NCBI RefSeq assembly: GCF_022012295.1
Contig: NZ_JAKLTN010000008.1
Coordinates: forward strand, 1-63,374
Direction of reading: 5' to 3'
Length of the DNA stretch: 63,374 bases
Source: Dechloromonas hankyongensis
GTDB lineage: Bacteria; Pseudomonadota; Gammaproteobacteria; Burkholderiales; Rhodocyclaceae
In this document: positions 25,122 through 35,195 of the stretch, piece after piece
Layout of the letters: every line of letters begins with the position of its first letter
Position numbering within the stretch: the stretch's first letter is position 1
The notes under the pieces: generated by a model
Databases searched by the model: none
Seen by the model: the letters and a program-made list of their open reading frames with translations, nothing else
What the model was told of the DNA's origin: nothing
Program-made: the position numbers and the translations under genes

Positions 25122-27292
25122 CAGGCGGCGACCAGGGCCGGGTCGTCGAATTTTCCATCGGCGGCATGACCTGTGCCGCCTGCTCGACCAGGCTCGAGAA
25201 AGTATTGAATCGCCAGGCCGGCATGCAGGCCAATGTCAATTTGGCGGCCGAACGAGCCCGGATCCGGCTGTCCGGCGCGGCCGACGAAGCCGCGGTGATG
25301 GCAGCGGTGGCCAAGGCCGGATTCGTCGCCGAACTGGTCGATGGCCAGACTCGCGAGCGGGAAAAGGCCGAAAAGCTGCGTATCTATCAGCGCGAAATCC
25401 GGCGCTTCTGGATTGCAGTGCTGCTCACCTTGCCGCTGGTCGGGCAGATGTTGTTCATGCTCGGCGAACATGGCCATCAAAACGAATTGCCGCGCTGGCT
25501 GCAACTGGCACTCGCCACCCCGGTGCAGTTCTGGATCGGCTGGCGCTTCTATGACGGCGCCTACAAGGCCTTGCGCGGTGGCGGGGCAAACATGGATGTG
25601 CTGGTCGCCCTGGGCACCAGCATGGCCTGGGGACTTTCGGCGGTGGTCACGGTCTTCGCGTTGCCGCAGCATGTGTATTTCGAGGGTGGGGCGGCGGTCA
25701 TCACGCTGGTCCTGCTCGGCAAACTGCTGGAGGCGCGGGCCAAGGCACGCACCTCGGAAGCCATCGAATCGCTGATCCGCTTGCAGCCGAAGACGGCACG
25801 GGTCGAGCGCGATGGGCAGTGGGTCGACATGGCCGTCGACGGCCTGATGCCGGGTGACGTCTTCCTGGTTCGTCCGGGCGAAAGCGTGCCGGTGGATGGC
25901 GAAGTGGTCGATGGCGAATCGAGCCTCAACGAAGCGATGCTGACCGGCGAAAGTATGCCGGTCGCCAAACGGGCCGGCGACAAGGTCTTCGCGGCCACGG
26001 CCAACGGACAGGGAGCGTTGCGCTGCATGGCGACCGGGGTCGGCGAGCATACCCTGCTCGCCGGCATTATCCGCCTGGTCGGCGAGGCGCAAGGCTCCAA
26101 GGCGCCAGTCCAGCGGCTGGCTGATCACATCTCGGGGATTTTCGTGCCGGTGGTCTGTGCCATTGCGCTGCTCACGTTTGTTGGCTGGTGGGCGGTTTCG
26201 GGCGAATTTGCCGAGGCGCTGATCAATGCGGTGGCGGTGCTGGTCATTGCCTGTCCGTGTGCGCTGGGCCTGGCGACGCCGACGGCGATCATGGTCGGCA
26301 CCGGGCAGGGCGCTCGGGCCGGTATCCTGGTCAAGAATGCCGGGGCGCTGGAGCGGGCCGAAAAACTCGCGGTGCTGGCCCTGGACAAGACCGGGACCCT
26401 GACCTGCGGACAGCCGCAGCTGACCGATAGCGATCCGCGGAGGGTGACGGCCGGTGAGTCGCTTCGCCTGGCCGCCGCTCTTGAGCACAACTCCGAACAT
26501 CCGCTCGCCCGGGCCATTGTCGCTGCTTACGGCGATGGTGCGATTGCGGCGGTGAGCGGATTCCAGGCGACAGCCGGCATGGGTGTCGCCGGTGTGGTCG
26601 ACGGACGCAGCCTGCGCCTGGGTTCGCCCGCGTGGTCCGGCCTGCAGGACGACACCGTGGTCCGCCGCTGGCAGCAAGAGGGCAAGACCGTGCTCTGCCT
26701 GCGTGAAGGCGAGACGGCGCTGGCCGTCTTCGCCGTGGCCGATGCCTTGCGGCCGACTTCGCGCGCCGCCGTGGCGCGCTTGCGCGAACGGGGCATCCGG
26801 GTCGTCATGCTGACCGGCGACAACGCGGCGACGGCCGCCGCCATCGCTGCGCAGGCCGGCATCGAGGAATTCCGGGCCGGCATCCTGCCGGGTGACAAGG
26901 CGGCAGTAGTGACGGAACTGAAGGCCGGCGGCCAGCTGGTGGGCATGGTCGGCGACGGCATCAATGATGCCCCGGCCCTGGCGGCCGCTGATGTCAGCTT
27001 CGCCATCGGTGCCGGCTCCGACGCGGCGATCGAGGCGGCCGATCTCACCCTGATCCGCAGCGACCTGCTCGGGGTGGGCGATGCCATCGATCTGTCGGCC
27101 GCGACATTAGGGAAGATACGGCAAAATCTTTTTTTTGCTTTCATTTACAATGTGCTCGGCATTCCGCTGGCGGCCTTGGGTTTGCTCAATCCGGTCATTG
27201 CCGGGGCAGCCATGGCGATGAGCTCGGTCTCGGTCGTCTCGAATTCACTTATGCTTAAGCGTTGGCGGCCTAGGGGGCGAATATCCCGGTGA
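25118..27292 (+). CDS. copA: Copper-translocating P-type ATPase
   Basis: This is a 724-residue P1B ATPase. One N-terminal metal-binding domain has GMTCAAC (Cys19, Cys22). The transmembrane CPC motif (Cys379-Pro-Cys381, [10 protein letters not shown]) marks Cu(I) specificity. Phosphorylation occurs at Asp423 in DKTGT, LTGES is the actuator loop, SEHPLA the nucleotide-domain motif and GDGINDAP (from 612) the hinge. It exports Cu(I) from the cytoplasm, for detoxification or for cbb3 oxidase assembly; the context of fnr/hemN and the SafE gene leaves both open. Its start overlaps uspA, so translation is coupled. Confidence 0.93.
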   Translation: MTGGDQGRVVEFSIGGMTCAACSTRLEKVLNRQAGMQANVNLAAERARIRLSGAADEAAVMAAVAKAGFVAELVDGQTREREKAEKLRIYQREIRRFWIAVLLTLPLVGQMLFMLGEHGHQNELPRWLQLALATPVQFWIGWRFYDGAYKALRGGGANMDVLVALGTSMAWGLSAVVTVFALPQHVYFEGGAAVITLVLLGKLLEARAKARTSEAIESLIRLQPKTARVERDGQWVDMAVDGLMPGDVFLVRPGESVPVDGEVVDGESSLNEAMLTGESMPVAKRAGDKVFAATANGQGALRCMATGVGEHTLLAGIIRLVGEAQGSKAPVQRLADHISGIFVPVVCAIALLTFVGWWAVSGEFAEALINAVAVLVIACPCALGLATPTAIMVGTGQGARAGILVKNAGALERAEKLAVLALDKTGTLTCGQPQLTDSDPRRVTAGESLRLAAALEHNSEHPLARAIVAAYGDGAIAAVSGFQATAGMGVAGVVDGRSLRLGSPAWSGLQDDTVVRRWQQEGKTVLCLREGETALAVFAVADALRPTSRAAVARLRERGIRVVMLTGDNAATAAAIAAQAGIEEFRAGILPGDKAAVVTELKAGGQLVGMVGDGINDAPALAAADVSFAIGAGSDAAIEAADLTLIRSDLLGVGDAIDLSAATLGKIRQNLFFAFIYNVLGIPLAALGLLNPVIAGAAMAMSSVSVVSNSLMLKRWRPRGRISR

Positions 27293-27388
27293 TTCACCGG
27301 GGTTCGATGGCCGAAAAAAATTGACCGAAAACGAGGGGGGAAATTGGTTGCCGGCAGGGAAGGGTGCGCACCGAATAATGCGGTGGCG

Positions 27389-29065
27389 ATGAGCGATCAG
27401 GAGAGCATGTTCCGGGATGCGATGGCAGCCGCGCAGGTTGGCATCTTCGTGTTGCAGGACCAGCGCTTCAAGTTCGTCAATCCGTTTCTGGCCCGGTTGC
27501 TCGGTTACTCGGAAGGCGAGCTGGTCGGCTGCATGGGGCCGGTCGATGTCGTCGCTCCGGAATGCCGCACCCTGGTCATCGAACAAATGGCGATGCGTGC
27601 GGCAGGCGCTGCCGGTCACGCCTATGAGCTGGTGGTCGTGCGCAAGGACGGTTCGACCTTTCCGGCCACTGTGCTGGGTTCGCCGGCCATCGTTGAGGGG
27701 CGTCCGGCATCGGTCGGCACCCTGTTCGATATCACGGCGCAAAAGGCCGCCGAACAGCGTATCCGCGAACTGGCCGACTACGATGTCCTGACCGGCTTGC
27801 CCAATCGCCGCCTGCTGCGTGAACGCTTCGTCCAGATGCTGGCTGCCGCCGAGCGGGAAGGCTCCGAGCTCGCCGTCATTTTTCTTGACCTCGACCATTT
27901 CAAGCGGGTCAACGATTCCCTCGGCCATAGCGTCGGCGACGAGTTGTTGTGCGAAGTCGCCCGCCGCCTGGGCAGCGTGGTGCGCCGCGTCGATACGCTG
28001 GCCCGCCTGGGGGGCGACGAATTCATCTTCGCCATGCCCGGTTTCCATACCGCGGCGGCGGCCGATATCGCCCGCCGCTTGCTCGACGTGTTCGCCCGTC
28101 CTTTCGAGGTGGGCGGGCACGAACTGACCGTCACACCGTCGCTTGGCATCAGCGTCTACCCGCACGACGGGGATGACCTGGAAACCCTGCTGCGCAATGC
28201 CGATACGGCGATGTACCAGGCCAAGGAAATCGGCCGCAATGCCTTCCAGTTCTATTCAAGCGAAATGAATTCCAAGTCGCTCGATCGCTTGCTGATGGAA
28301 AGCAATCTGCGCCGGGCGCTGGTCCAGAACGAATTCATCCTGCACTATCAGCCGCTGGTCAATCTGGAAACCGGCCTGATCATCGGCGTCGAGGCCCTGA
28401 TCCGCTGGCTGCATCCGGAACTTGGCGTCATCATGCCGGACCGTTTCATCCATGTCGCCGAGGAAACCGGGCTGATCAATCCAATCGGCGACTGGGTGCT
28501 GTGCGAAGCCTGTCGCCAGGCGCAGGCGTGGTGCGACGAGGGCCTGCCGCCGGTCTTCATGGCGGTCAACGTGGCGCCGGTGCAGTTCCGACAGTCCGGC
28601 TTCATCGAGGTCGTGGCCGGCGCCCTAGCCACCTCCGGCCTGGAACCGGGGCGCCTCGAACTGGAACTGACCGAACGCACCGTCATGCATGATGCCGACA
28701 TCAATATGGGCACGCTGTCGGCCCTGCATCGCATGGGGGTTGAGTTGTCGCTCGACGACTTCGGCACCGGCTATTCGTCGCTCGCCTACCTGAAGCGTTT
28801 TCCGGTCGGCAAGCTGAAGATCGATCGCTCCTTCGTCAATGACCTGGAAACCGATCCTGACGACTGGGCGATTGCCTCGACCATCGTCAGCATGGGGCGC
28901 AGCCTGCGCATGACGGTTCTCGCCGAAGGGGTGGAAAAGCCCGAACAGCTGACGTTATTGCGTAAAATGGGCTGTGATATGGCGCAGGGCTATCTGTTCA
29001 GCCGCCCGGTGTCGGCCGAAGGCATGGCCGACATGCTGCGCCGCCAACCCTTCGTCAGCAGGTGA
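27389..29065 (+). CDS. PAS-GGDEF-EAL cyclic-di-GMP protein
   Basis: The 558-residue protein has an N-terminal PAS domain (about 5-125; LLGYSEGELVG, VRKDGSTFPATVLG), then a GGDEF domain with intact RLGGDEF (208-212), then an EAL domain with intact EAL (335-337), NVAPVQF and DDFGTGYSSL. Both catalytic signatures look complete, so either synthesis or breakdown of cyclic-di-GMP is possible. No RxxD inhibitory site is obvious. The ATG at 27389 is chosen; its ribosome site is weak and an upstream TTG (27344) is in frame. No transmembrane segment. It sits between copA and the CopZ-like gene. Confidence 0.92.
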   Translation: MSDQESMFRDAMAAAQVGIFVLQDQRFKFVNPFLARLLGYSEGELVGCMGPVDVVAPECRTLVIEQMAMRAAGAAGHAYELVVVRKDGSTFPATVLGSPAIVEGRPASVGTLFDITAQKAAEQRIRELADYDVLTGLPNRRLLRERFVQMLAAAEREGSELAVIFLDLDHFKRVNDSLGHSVGDELLCEVARRLGSVVRRVDTLARLGGDEFIFAMPGFHTAAAADIARRLLDVFARPFEVGGHELTVTPSLGISVYPHDGDDLETLLRNADTAMYQAKEIGRNAFQFYSSEMNSKSLDRLLMESNLRRALVQNEFILHYQPLVNLETGLIIGVEALIRWLHPELGVIMPDRFIHVAEETGLINPIGDWVLCEACRQAQAWCDEGLPPVFMAVNVAPVQFRQSGFIEVVAGALATSGLEPGRLELELTERTVMHDADINMGTLSALHRMGVELSLDDFGTGYSSLAYLKRFPVGKLKIDRSFVNDLETDPDDWAIASTIVSMGRSLRMTVLAEGVEKPEQLTLLRKMGCDMAQGYLFSRPVSAEGMADMLRRQPFVSR

Positions 29066-29069
29066 GACC

Positions 29070-29276
29070 ATGGAAAACACCATCATCAAAGTCGGCGGCA
29101 TGAGCTGCCAGGGCTGCGTCAGCAACGTCAACGGCGTGCTCGGCGCGCTGCCGGGCGTAGCTTCGAGCGAGGTCTCGCTGGAAGCGGGGGAGGCCAAGGT
29201 GGCTTTCGACCCGCAACTGGTCAGCCGCGCCGCCCTGCTCGCCGCCATCGAAGACGCCGGTTTCGACGCCGAATAA
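29070..29276 (+). CDS. CopZ-like heavy-metal-associated chaperone
   Basis: The 68-residue HMA-domain protein has the metal site GMSCQGCVSNV (Cys13 and Cys16) and the ferredoxin-like beta-alpha-beta fold pattern. It probably carries Cu(I) to CopA. It starts 4 bp after the GGDEF-EAL gene, so the two are co-transcribed, placing the chaperone in the same run as copA. Confidence 0.9.
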   Translation: MENTIIKVGGMSCQGCVSNVNGVLGALPGVASSEVSLEAGEAKVAFDPQLVSRAALLAAIEDAGFDAE

Positions 29277-29307
29277 ACAACAAAAACGCTTTACTGAGAG
29301 AACAGCC

Positions 29308-30354
29308 GTGCCGGAACAAACCGTCCGCTTGACCCAGCTTTCCCATGGTGGTGGCTGCGGTTGCAAGATCGCGCCCGCCGTATTGCAGAAAATCCTGGCC
29401 GGCACGACGCCGGGCATCATCCCGCCGCAACTGCTGGTCGGCACCGAAACCAGTGACGACGCGGCGGTGTACCAGATCAATGCGCAGCAGGCCATTGTCG
29501 CGACGACCGACTTCTTCATGCCCATCGTCGACGATCCGCACGACTTCGGGCGCATCGCGGCGACCAATGCCATTTCCGACGTCTATGCCATGGGCGGCAC
29601 GCCGCTGTTCGCGCTGGCCCTGGTCGGCATGCCGGTCAATGTGCTGCCGGTGGAAACCATCGGCAAGATATTGCAGGGCGGCGAGGATGTCTGCCGGGCG
29701 GCGGGCATTCCGATTGCCGGCGGGCACACCATCGACTCGGTCGAGCCGATCTACGGCCTGGTGGCCATCGGCGTGGTCAATCCGGCGCACCTGAAGCGCA
29801 ATTCCGGAGCCCGGGCGGGCGACAAGCTGATCCTCGGCAAGCCGCTCGGCGTCGGCGTCTACAGCGCCGCGCTGAAGAAGGATCAGTTGCACGCCAGCGA
29901 CTACGACGCGATGGTGGCCACGACCACCCAGCTCAATACGCCGGGGCCGGTCTTGGCCTGTCTCGATGGCGTGCATGCCGTGACCGATGTCACCGGCTTC
30001 GGCCTGGCCGGGCATCTGCTCGAAGTGTGCAAGGGCAGCGGCCTGCGCGCTCGAGTCAATTACGCCGACCTGCCGTTGCTGTCACGGGCTCGCGAGTTTG
30101 TCGGTGCCGGCTTGATGACCGGCGCCTCCGGCCGAAACTGGGCGAGCTATGGCGACAAGGTGTCGATGGCGGCCAGGCTGGATGACGCGGTACGCACGCT
30201 GCTGACCGACCCGCAGACCTCGGGCGGCCTGCTGGTCTCCTGCACGCCGGATACGGTGACCGAAGTGCTGTCACTCTTCCTGCAGCACGGTTTTTCGCAC
30301 GTCTCCGTGATCGGCGAGATGGCCGACGGCGAACCCGGCATCGACGTCGTCTAA
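29308..30354 (+). CDS. selD: Selenide, water dikinase SelD
   Basis: The 348-residue enzyme makes selenophosphate from selenide and ATP for selenocysteine and selenouridine. The catalytic segment HGGGCGCKIAP contains Cys17 and Lys20 at the positions of the E. coli residues; Cys rather than selenocysteine is used. GTETSDDAAVYQ and the Gly-rich ATP motifs follow. The start is GTG. It follows the CopZ-like gene by 31 bp. selA and selB are not in the window. Confidence 0.95.
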   Translation: MPEQTVRLTQLSHGGGCGCKIAPAVLQKILAGTTPGIIPPQLLVGTETSDDAAVYQINAQQAIVATTDFFMPIVDDPHDFGRIAATNAISDVYAMGGTPLFALALVGMPVNVLPVETIGKILQGGEDVCRAAGIPIAGGHTIDSVEPIYGLVAIGVVNPAHLKRNSGARAGDKLILGKPLGVGVYSAALKKDQLHASDYDAMVATTTQLNTPGPVLACLDGVHAVTDVTGFGLAGHLLEVCKGSGLRARVNYADLPLLSRAREFVGAGLMTGASGRNWASYGDKVSMAARLDDAVRTLLTDPQTSGGLLVSCTPDTVTEVLSLFLQHGFSHVSVIGEMADGEPGIDVV

Positions 30355-30429
30355 TCCTCTGCGGCAAATAAACAACACTCAGCCTGTGCCTCGCGTACAG
30401 GTTGTGTAACCGGTTGTTTCGAGTTTGTA

Positions 30430-30448
30430 AATGCGATATATTCGCATT
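30430..30448. promoter_or_regulatory. Fur box upstream of the siderophore receptor
   Basis: AATGCGATATATTCGCATT is a 19-bp perfect palindrome (AATGCGA-N5-TCGCATT) of the size and form of a Fur site. The same half-site recurs at the other iron promoters in the window. It lies 143 bp before the predicted GTG start. Confidence 0.75.
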
Positions 30449-30590
30449 ATCGTTTGCGACAAATCGGAATGCCCTGAAGGAGCGATCAGTTCCTTTGCCG
30501 TTCCGGCTTGTGTTCAGACGAACTCAATGTTCGGCAAGCCAGCCTTCATGCCAGCCAGCCATCCCCCGACTGACTCGAGAAGGTTTGCCT

Positions 30591-32753
30591 GTGAAAAATC
30601 AAAAAGAACCGGGCCGGATTGCCCACTCTCCGCGCGTGTTTTCCAACGTGCGTTATGCCGAACAACCCACCGCACGGCGCTTGCCCGTTGCTGCCGCCGT
30701 CGTTGCCGCCTTGCTCGGCATCGGCAATGCCGCGCTGGCTGAAGAAGACAAGACCCTGTCCGCGGTGACGGTCACCGCGACGCAGGATCAGCCGGATGGT
30801 CACCGTGCCACCAAGACCCGCGTTGGCAAGGTGGTGCAGGATCCGCACGATGTGCCGCAGGCCATCACCACGGTGACCCGGGCGCTGATCGAGGAACAGG
30901 AAGCCAACTCCCTGCGCGAGGCACTGCGCAACGTCTCCGGCCTCAGCTTCAACGCCGCCGAGGGCGGCCGTTCCGGCGACAACATGAACCTGCGCGGTTT
31001 CTACACCTTCGGCGACATGTACCTCGACGGCATTCGCGATACCGCCCAGTACAACCGCGAACTGTTCAACCTCGAGCAGGTCGATGTGCTGCGCGGTGCG
31101 GCGGCCATGCTGTTCGGCCGCGGCCAGGCCGGCGGGGTGATCAACCAGGTCAGCAAGACGCCGATGCTGTATGGCATCAACAAGGCCGGCTTCGGTGTCG
31201 GCACCCATGGTTTCCAGGAAATCCGGGCTGACCTCAATCAGCGCATCGGCGATACGACCGCCTTCCGCATCAACCTGATGAACCGCGATGAGGGCAGTGC
31301 GCGGTCGAACCCATACACCGGCGCCGAGCCGGAAATTCACCGCATGGGCTTCGCGCCCAGCATCGCCTTTGGCCTGGGTACAAATCATGAAGTCACGCTC
31401 AGCCATTATTGGCTCAAGACACAAGACAAGGCCGACTATGGTGTGCCTTTCTCCGGCAAGCGACCGGACGAAAATGCCGCCAAGTCGGGCTATTACTGGG
31501 GTACCGACAGCAATTTCGACGACAGCGAAACGAATGTCTCAACCTTCAATTATCTGTACAAAATTTCGCCGGATACCCAGTGGCGCACCGTGCTGCGCGC
31601 GGCCAACTACAAGCGGGCTTACTGGGCGGTGGCGCCGCAGGGCGCACTGACCGCGGCAAGCCTGGCCAGCCTGGCCAAGACCCGCCAGTTCGAAACCCAG
31701 AACTATGTGCTGCAAAGCGACCTGAATACAGCCTTTACGCTGTTCGGCATGAAGAACGAGTTGATCACCGGCGTCGAATACCTCAACGAAGACTCGATCC
31801 GCTGGGCGCTACGCAACCTCGGTACCGCCACCAATCCGCTGTACAAGCCGGGGCAGTTTACGACAGCGGCGCCGGCCACCTACAAGGGCGAAACCTACAG
31901 CGCCTACGTGCAGGATACCGTCGAGTTCGTGCCGGACTGGAAGCTGACCCTCGGCGTCCGCCGCGACATCATGCAGTCCGAATACTTCACGACGACAGCC
32001 TTCAGCGGCAACTTCGGCGAGAACAGCTACCGCGCCGGCCTGTCCTGGCAACCGACGGCGGCACAGCATTACTACGCCGGGTGGAGCGATTCGTTCAGCC
32101 CGACGGCAGATCTGTACCAGTTGTCCGGCAACCAGTTCCCGGCCGAGCGCTCCAAGGTTATCGAAGTCGGCAGCAAGTGGCTGCTGGCGGACGGCAACCT
32201 GTCGCTGCGCACGTCGCTGTACCGCGCCGTCAAGGATTGGGAGCGCAATACCGACCTCGAATCGACGGCGACCATCCTGACTCGCAAGCGCCAGTCCGAC
32301 GGTGTCGAACTCGAAGCGGCCGGCCGGATTACCGACAACTGGGAGGTTTTCAGCGGCCTGTCCTACATCCACGCCGAAATCCTTGAGGTAGCGCCGAACA
32401 ATGGCAACCCCAACTTCATCGGCCAGATGCCGCGCAACACGCCGAAGAAGACCTTCAACCTGTGGACGACCTACCAATTGCCGTACGGCTTCAAGGTCGG
32501 TGGCGGCATGGAGTACAAGAGCCGGCGCTACGGCGGCGCACCGACCGGCACGGCGGCTTTCAACCCAAACTGGGTAGATTCCTACGTGCGCTGGGATGCC
32601 ATGGTCGCGTACGACCAGCCGAAATACACGGTCAAGTTCAACGTCCAGAATATTTTCGACAAGGTGTACTACGATGCCCTGTATGACAACGGTGGCTTTA
32701 CCGTGCCCGGTCAGGCCCGCCGTTTCATCCTGAGTACCGAGTACAAATTCTGA
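30591..32753 (+). CDS. TonB-dependent siderophore receptor
   Basis: The 720-residue catecholate-type (Fiu/FhuE-like) receptor has a signal peptide (cleaved near ALA-EED), a TonB-box-like LSAVTVTA, and a plug with RGFYTFGDMYLDGIRD and QVDVLRGAAAMLFGRGQAGGVI. The barrel ends in a terminal Phe. GTG 30591 is chosen because GAGAAGG is just upstream and the signal peptide follows; the frame runs open to 30402. It forms an apparent unit with the iron-binding protein and DUF1513 genes downstream. The Fur box predicts iron repression. Confidence 0.92.
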   Translation: MKNQKEPGRIAHSPRVFSNVRYAEQPTARRLPVAAAVVAALLGIGNAALAEEDKTLSAVTVTATQDQPDGHRATKTRVGKVVQDPHDVPQAITTVTRALIEEQEANSLREALRNVSGLSFNAAEGGRSGDNMNLRGFYTFGDMYLDGIRDTAQYNRELFNLEQVDVLRGAAAMLFGRGQAGGVINQVSKTPMLYGINKAGFGVGTHGFQEIRADLNQRIGDTTAFRINLMNRDEGSARSNPYTGAEPEIHRMGFAPSIAFGLGTNHEVTLSHYWLKTQDKADYGVPFSGKRPDENAAKSGYYWGTDSNFDDSETNVSTFNYLYKISPDTQWRTVLRAANYKRAYWAVAPQGALTAASLASLAKTRQFETQNYVLQSDLNTAFTLFGMKNELITGVEYLNEDSIRWALRNLGTATNPLYKPGQFTTAAPATYKGETYSAYVQDTVEFVPDWKLTLGVRRDIMQSEYFTTTAFSGNFGENSYRAGLSWQPTAAQHYYAGWSDSFSPTADLYQLSGNQFPAERSKVIEVGSKWLLADGNLSLRTSLYRAVKDWERNTDLESTATILTRKRQSDGVELEAAGRITDNWEVFSGLSYIHAEILEVAPNNGNPNFIGQMPRNTPKKTFNLWTTYQLPYGFKVGGGMEYKSRRYGGAPTGTAAFNPNWVDSYVRWDAMVAYDQPKYTVKFNVQNIFDKVYYDALYDNGGFTVPGQARRFILSTEYKF

Positions 32754-32772
32754 TCACAACGGAGTCACAGTC

Positions 32773-33786
32773 ATGAAAAAGCAATTGGCCCTGGTCGCGC
32801 TGGCAGTGCTGGCGAGTTTCGCAACGCAGGCGCAGGAGAAAGTCCTCAACCTGTATTCCGCCCGTCATTACCAGACGGACGAGCGGCTCTACGACAACTT
32901 CACCAAGCAGACCGGTATCAAGATCAACCGCATCGACGGCAAGGAAGACGAGTTAATGGAGCGCATCCGCAACGAAGGCGCCAACAGCCCGGCCGATGTG
33001 TTCATCACGGTCGATGCTGCACGCCTGGCCAATGCGGACGCCCTGGGACTCTTTGCGCCGGTCAAGTCGAAGCTCTTGGAGAGCCGCATTCCGGCTCACC
33101 TGCATACCGATACCTGGTTCGCCTTCTCGACCCGCGCCCGCGTCATTATCTACAACCGCAGCGCGGTGAAGGCCGAGGATGTCGCCACCTACGAGTCGCT
33201 GGCCGATCCGAAGTTGAAGGGCAAGCTGTGCAGCCGCTCGGGTTCGCATCCGTACAACCTGTCGCTGGTCGCCTCGTTGATCGCGCATGACGGCGAAGCC
33301 AAGACCGAGGAATGGGCCAAGGGTGTGGTCGCCAACTTCGCCCGCGCCCCGAAGGGCGGCGATACCGACCAAATCAAGTCGGTCGCCCTCGGCGAGTGCG
33401 GCGTGGCGGTATCGAATACCTACTACCTGGCCCGCATGATCCGTTCCGACAAGGTTGACGAGCGGCGGATGATGGAGCGCGTCGGCATCGTCTGGCCCAA
33501 CCAGGCGAACCACGGCACGCATATCAACATTTCCGGCGCCGGCGTGGTCAAGACCTCGAAGAACGTCGATGCCGCAGTCAAATTCCTCGAATACCTGGCC
33601 AGCGACGACGCGCAGCGCTATTTTGCCGATGGCAACAACGAGTGGCCGGTGGTGGCTGGCGTCGTGACCGGCAATCCGGCCCTGGAGGCGATGGGCAAGT
33701 TCAAGGCCGATACCCTGCCTATCGGCGCCCTGGCCAAGAACGTCGTGGCGGCGCAAAAGCTGCTCGACCGTGCCGGTTACCGCTGA
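32773..33786 (+). CDS. Ferric-iron ABC transporter substrate-binding protein
   Basis: The 337-residue periplasmic protein begins with a signal peptide (cleaved near ATQA) and VLNLYSARHYQTDERLYDNF, characteristic of the FbpA/FutA ferric-binding family. The tyrosine pair expected for iron is in NTYYLARM. It lies 19 bp after the siderophore receptor. No permease or ATPase gene follows, so transport must use components elsewhere. Confidence 0.92.
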   Translation: MKKQLALVALAVLASFATQAQEKVLNLYSARHYQTDERLYDNFTKQTGIKINRIDGKEDELMERIRNEGANSPADVFITVDAARLANADALGLFAPVKSKLLESRIPAHLHTDTWFAFSTRARVIIYNRSAVKAEDVATYESLADPKLKGKLCSRSGSHPYNLSLVASLIAHDGEAKTEEWAKGVVANFARAPKGGDTDQIKSVALGECGVAVSNTYYLARMIRSDKVDERRMMERVGIVWPNQANHGTHINISGAGVVKTSKNVDAAVKFLEYLASDDAQRYFADGNNEWPVVAGVVTGNPALEAMGKFKADTLPIGALAKNVVAAQKLLDRAGYR

Positions 33787-33799
33787 TCGGAGCCTGCTG

Positions 33800-34942
33800 A
33801 TGAGCCACCCCATGCAACGCCGGGATTTCCTCAAGCTGGCCGGCGCCTGCGGCCTGCTCGCCCAGGGCGGAATGGTCCTCGCCGCCGGCGACAAGGAGCC
33901 GCAGCGCGCCTTGGTGGCAGCGGCCTGGCGCGGCCCGAATCCGACCGATACCTACCACGCCGGGGTGCTGGTTGCCGACTGGGGCCGCAAAAAGCTGGAC
34001 ATCTTTCATTCGGTCCCCTTGCCAACCCGTCCGCATGGTCTGCTGCCCGAACCCGATGGCAGTCTGTTGGTAGCCGGCGTCCGGCCCGGCACCTGGCTGA
34101 TGCGCATCGACGCGGAAGGCAAGGTCGTCCGCCAGATAGATATCGAAGCTTCGGCCAATGTCCTGCTCAATGGCCACGCCATTCTCGGCAAGGCCGGTGA
34201 CGTGGTGTTCACCACCGAAACCGATTTCGCCTCCGGGCGCGGCAAGATCGGTGTGCGCGACCGGGTGACGCTCGCCAAGCTGGATGAGTGGGATAGCGGC
34301 GGACTGGAGCCGCACCAGGTACTGCTCGATGCCGACGGGCATCTGGTGGTGGCCAACGGCGGCATTCCGCGCAACCGTGCCGACAAGAAATACGACCTGC
34401 AGCGCATGGATTCCTCCCTTGTTCGCCTCGATGCGAAGACTGGCAAGCTGTTACGCCAATGGAAGCTGGCCGACACTCGCCTCAGTCTGCGCCACATCGC
34501 GTGGAGCACGGCACCGGATGGTGAGCGTCGCCTGGGAGTCGCCATGCAGGCCGAGCACGGCGAGGCGGCGCAGCGCAGCCAGGCGCCGTTGCTCGCCGTT
34601 CTGGAAGGCGACGAGTTGGTCGTGCCGACGCGGGCCAACGACGGTTTCGGCTATGGCGGCGATCTGGCCGCCGCCTACAACGGCGGTTTCGTGGTCTCCA
34701 GCAACCAGGCCGGTCTCGCCCAACTGTGGCACCCCGGTGCCCCGGACAAGCTGACGCCGGTCGTCGAACTGCAGGAAGCCTATGCCATGGCCGAATGGAA
34801 CGGCCCCAAGCCGGGCGGCGGAGTCCTCGTGTCGACCGCGCTCGGACTCGTCCGCTGGCATCCCATCGCCAAACCGGTTTTCCTGGCCTGGCCGAAGCCG
34901 ATGGCGCTGGACAACCATTGGGCCTTGATTAGCGAGGCTTGA
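33800..34942 (+). CDS. Tat-exported DUF1513 protein
   Basis: The 380-residue protein begins with a Tat-type leader (QRRDFLKLAGACGLL). The mature part is DUF1513, a probable seven-bladed beta-propeller with repeats such as RPHGLLPEPDGSLLVAG and LEPHQVLLDADGHLVVANGG. Homologues accompany imelysin and other iron-uptake genes in pseudomonads. ATG 33800 is used; ATG 33812 (MQRRDF) is equally possible. It lies 13 bp after the iron-binding gene and shares its presumed Fur control. The biochemical function is unknown. Confidence 0.88.
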   Translation: MSHPMQRRDFLKLAGACGLLAQGGMVLAAGDKEPQRALVAAAWRGPNPTDTYHAGVLVADWGRKKLDIFHSVPLPTRPHGLLPEPDGSLLVAGVRPGTWLMRIDAEGKVVRQIDIEASANVLLNGHAILGKAGDVVFTTETDFASGRGKIGVRDRVTLAKLDEWDSGGLEPHQVLLDADGHLVVANGGIPRNRADKKYDLQRMDSSLVRLDAKTGKLLRQWKLADTRLSLRHIAWSTAPDGERRLGVAMQAEHGEAAQRSQAPLLAVLEGDELVVPTRANDGFGYGGDLAAAYNGGFVVSSNQAGLAQLWHPGAPDKLTPVVELQEAYAMAEWNGPKPGGGVLVSTALGLVRWHPIAKPVFLAWPKPMALDNHWALISEA

Positions 34943-35195
34943 GCGGTATTCGTGCAGCGAAGCTCGATGATCAATCGGCTTGTGATCGTCAGCTGCCCGG
35001 CTGACGATCACTCGACGGTTTGCCGCTGAAACAGGCATGATTTCCTGGGGAATGGCGCTTACTGGAAGCATCTGGGCGCCGTGTCGGATATTTCTTACGC
35101 ATAGTGTGAATTATTGCCATCGCTTGCTTTTTTCCGAGCTTTACCATGATGGATGTAAATTTCGGTAAATATTCGTCCCAGGCGTAATCGTTGAG

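Noticed and set aside
29308..30354. Selenocysteine-containing SelD or glutathione peroxidase
   Set aside because: Both active-site positions are encoded by Cys codons and no in-frame TGA is present at them.
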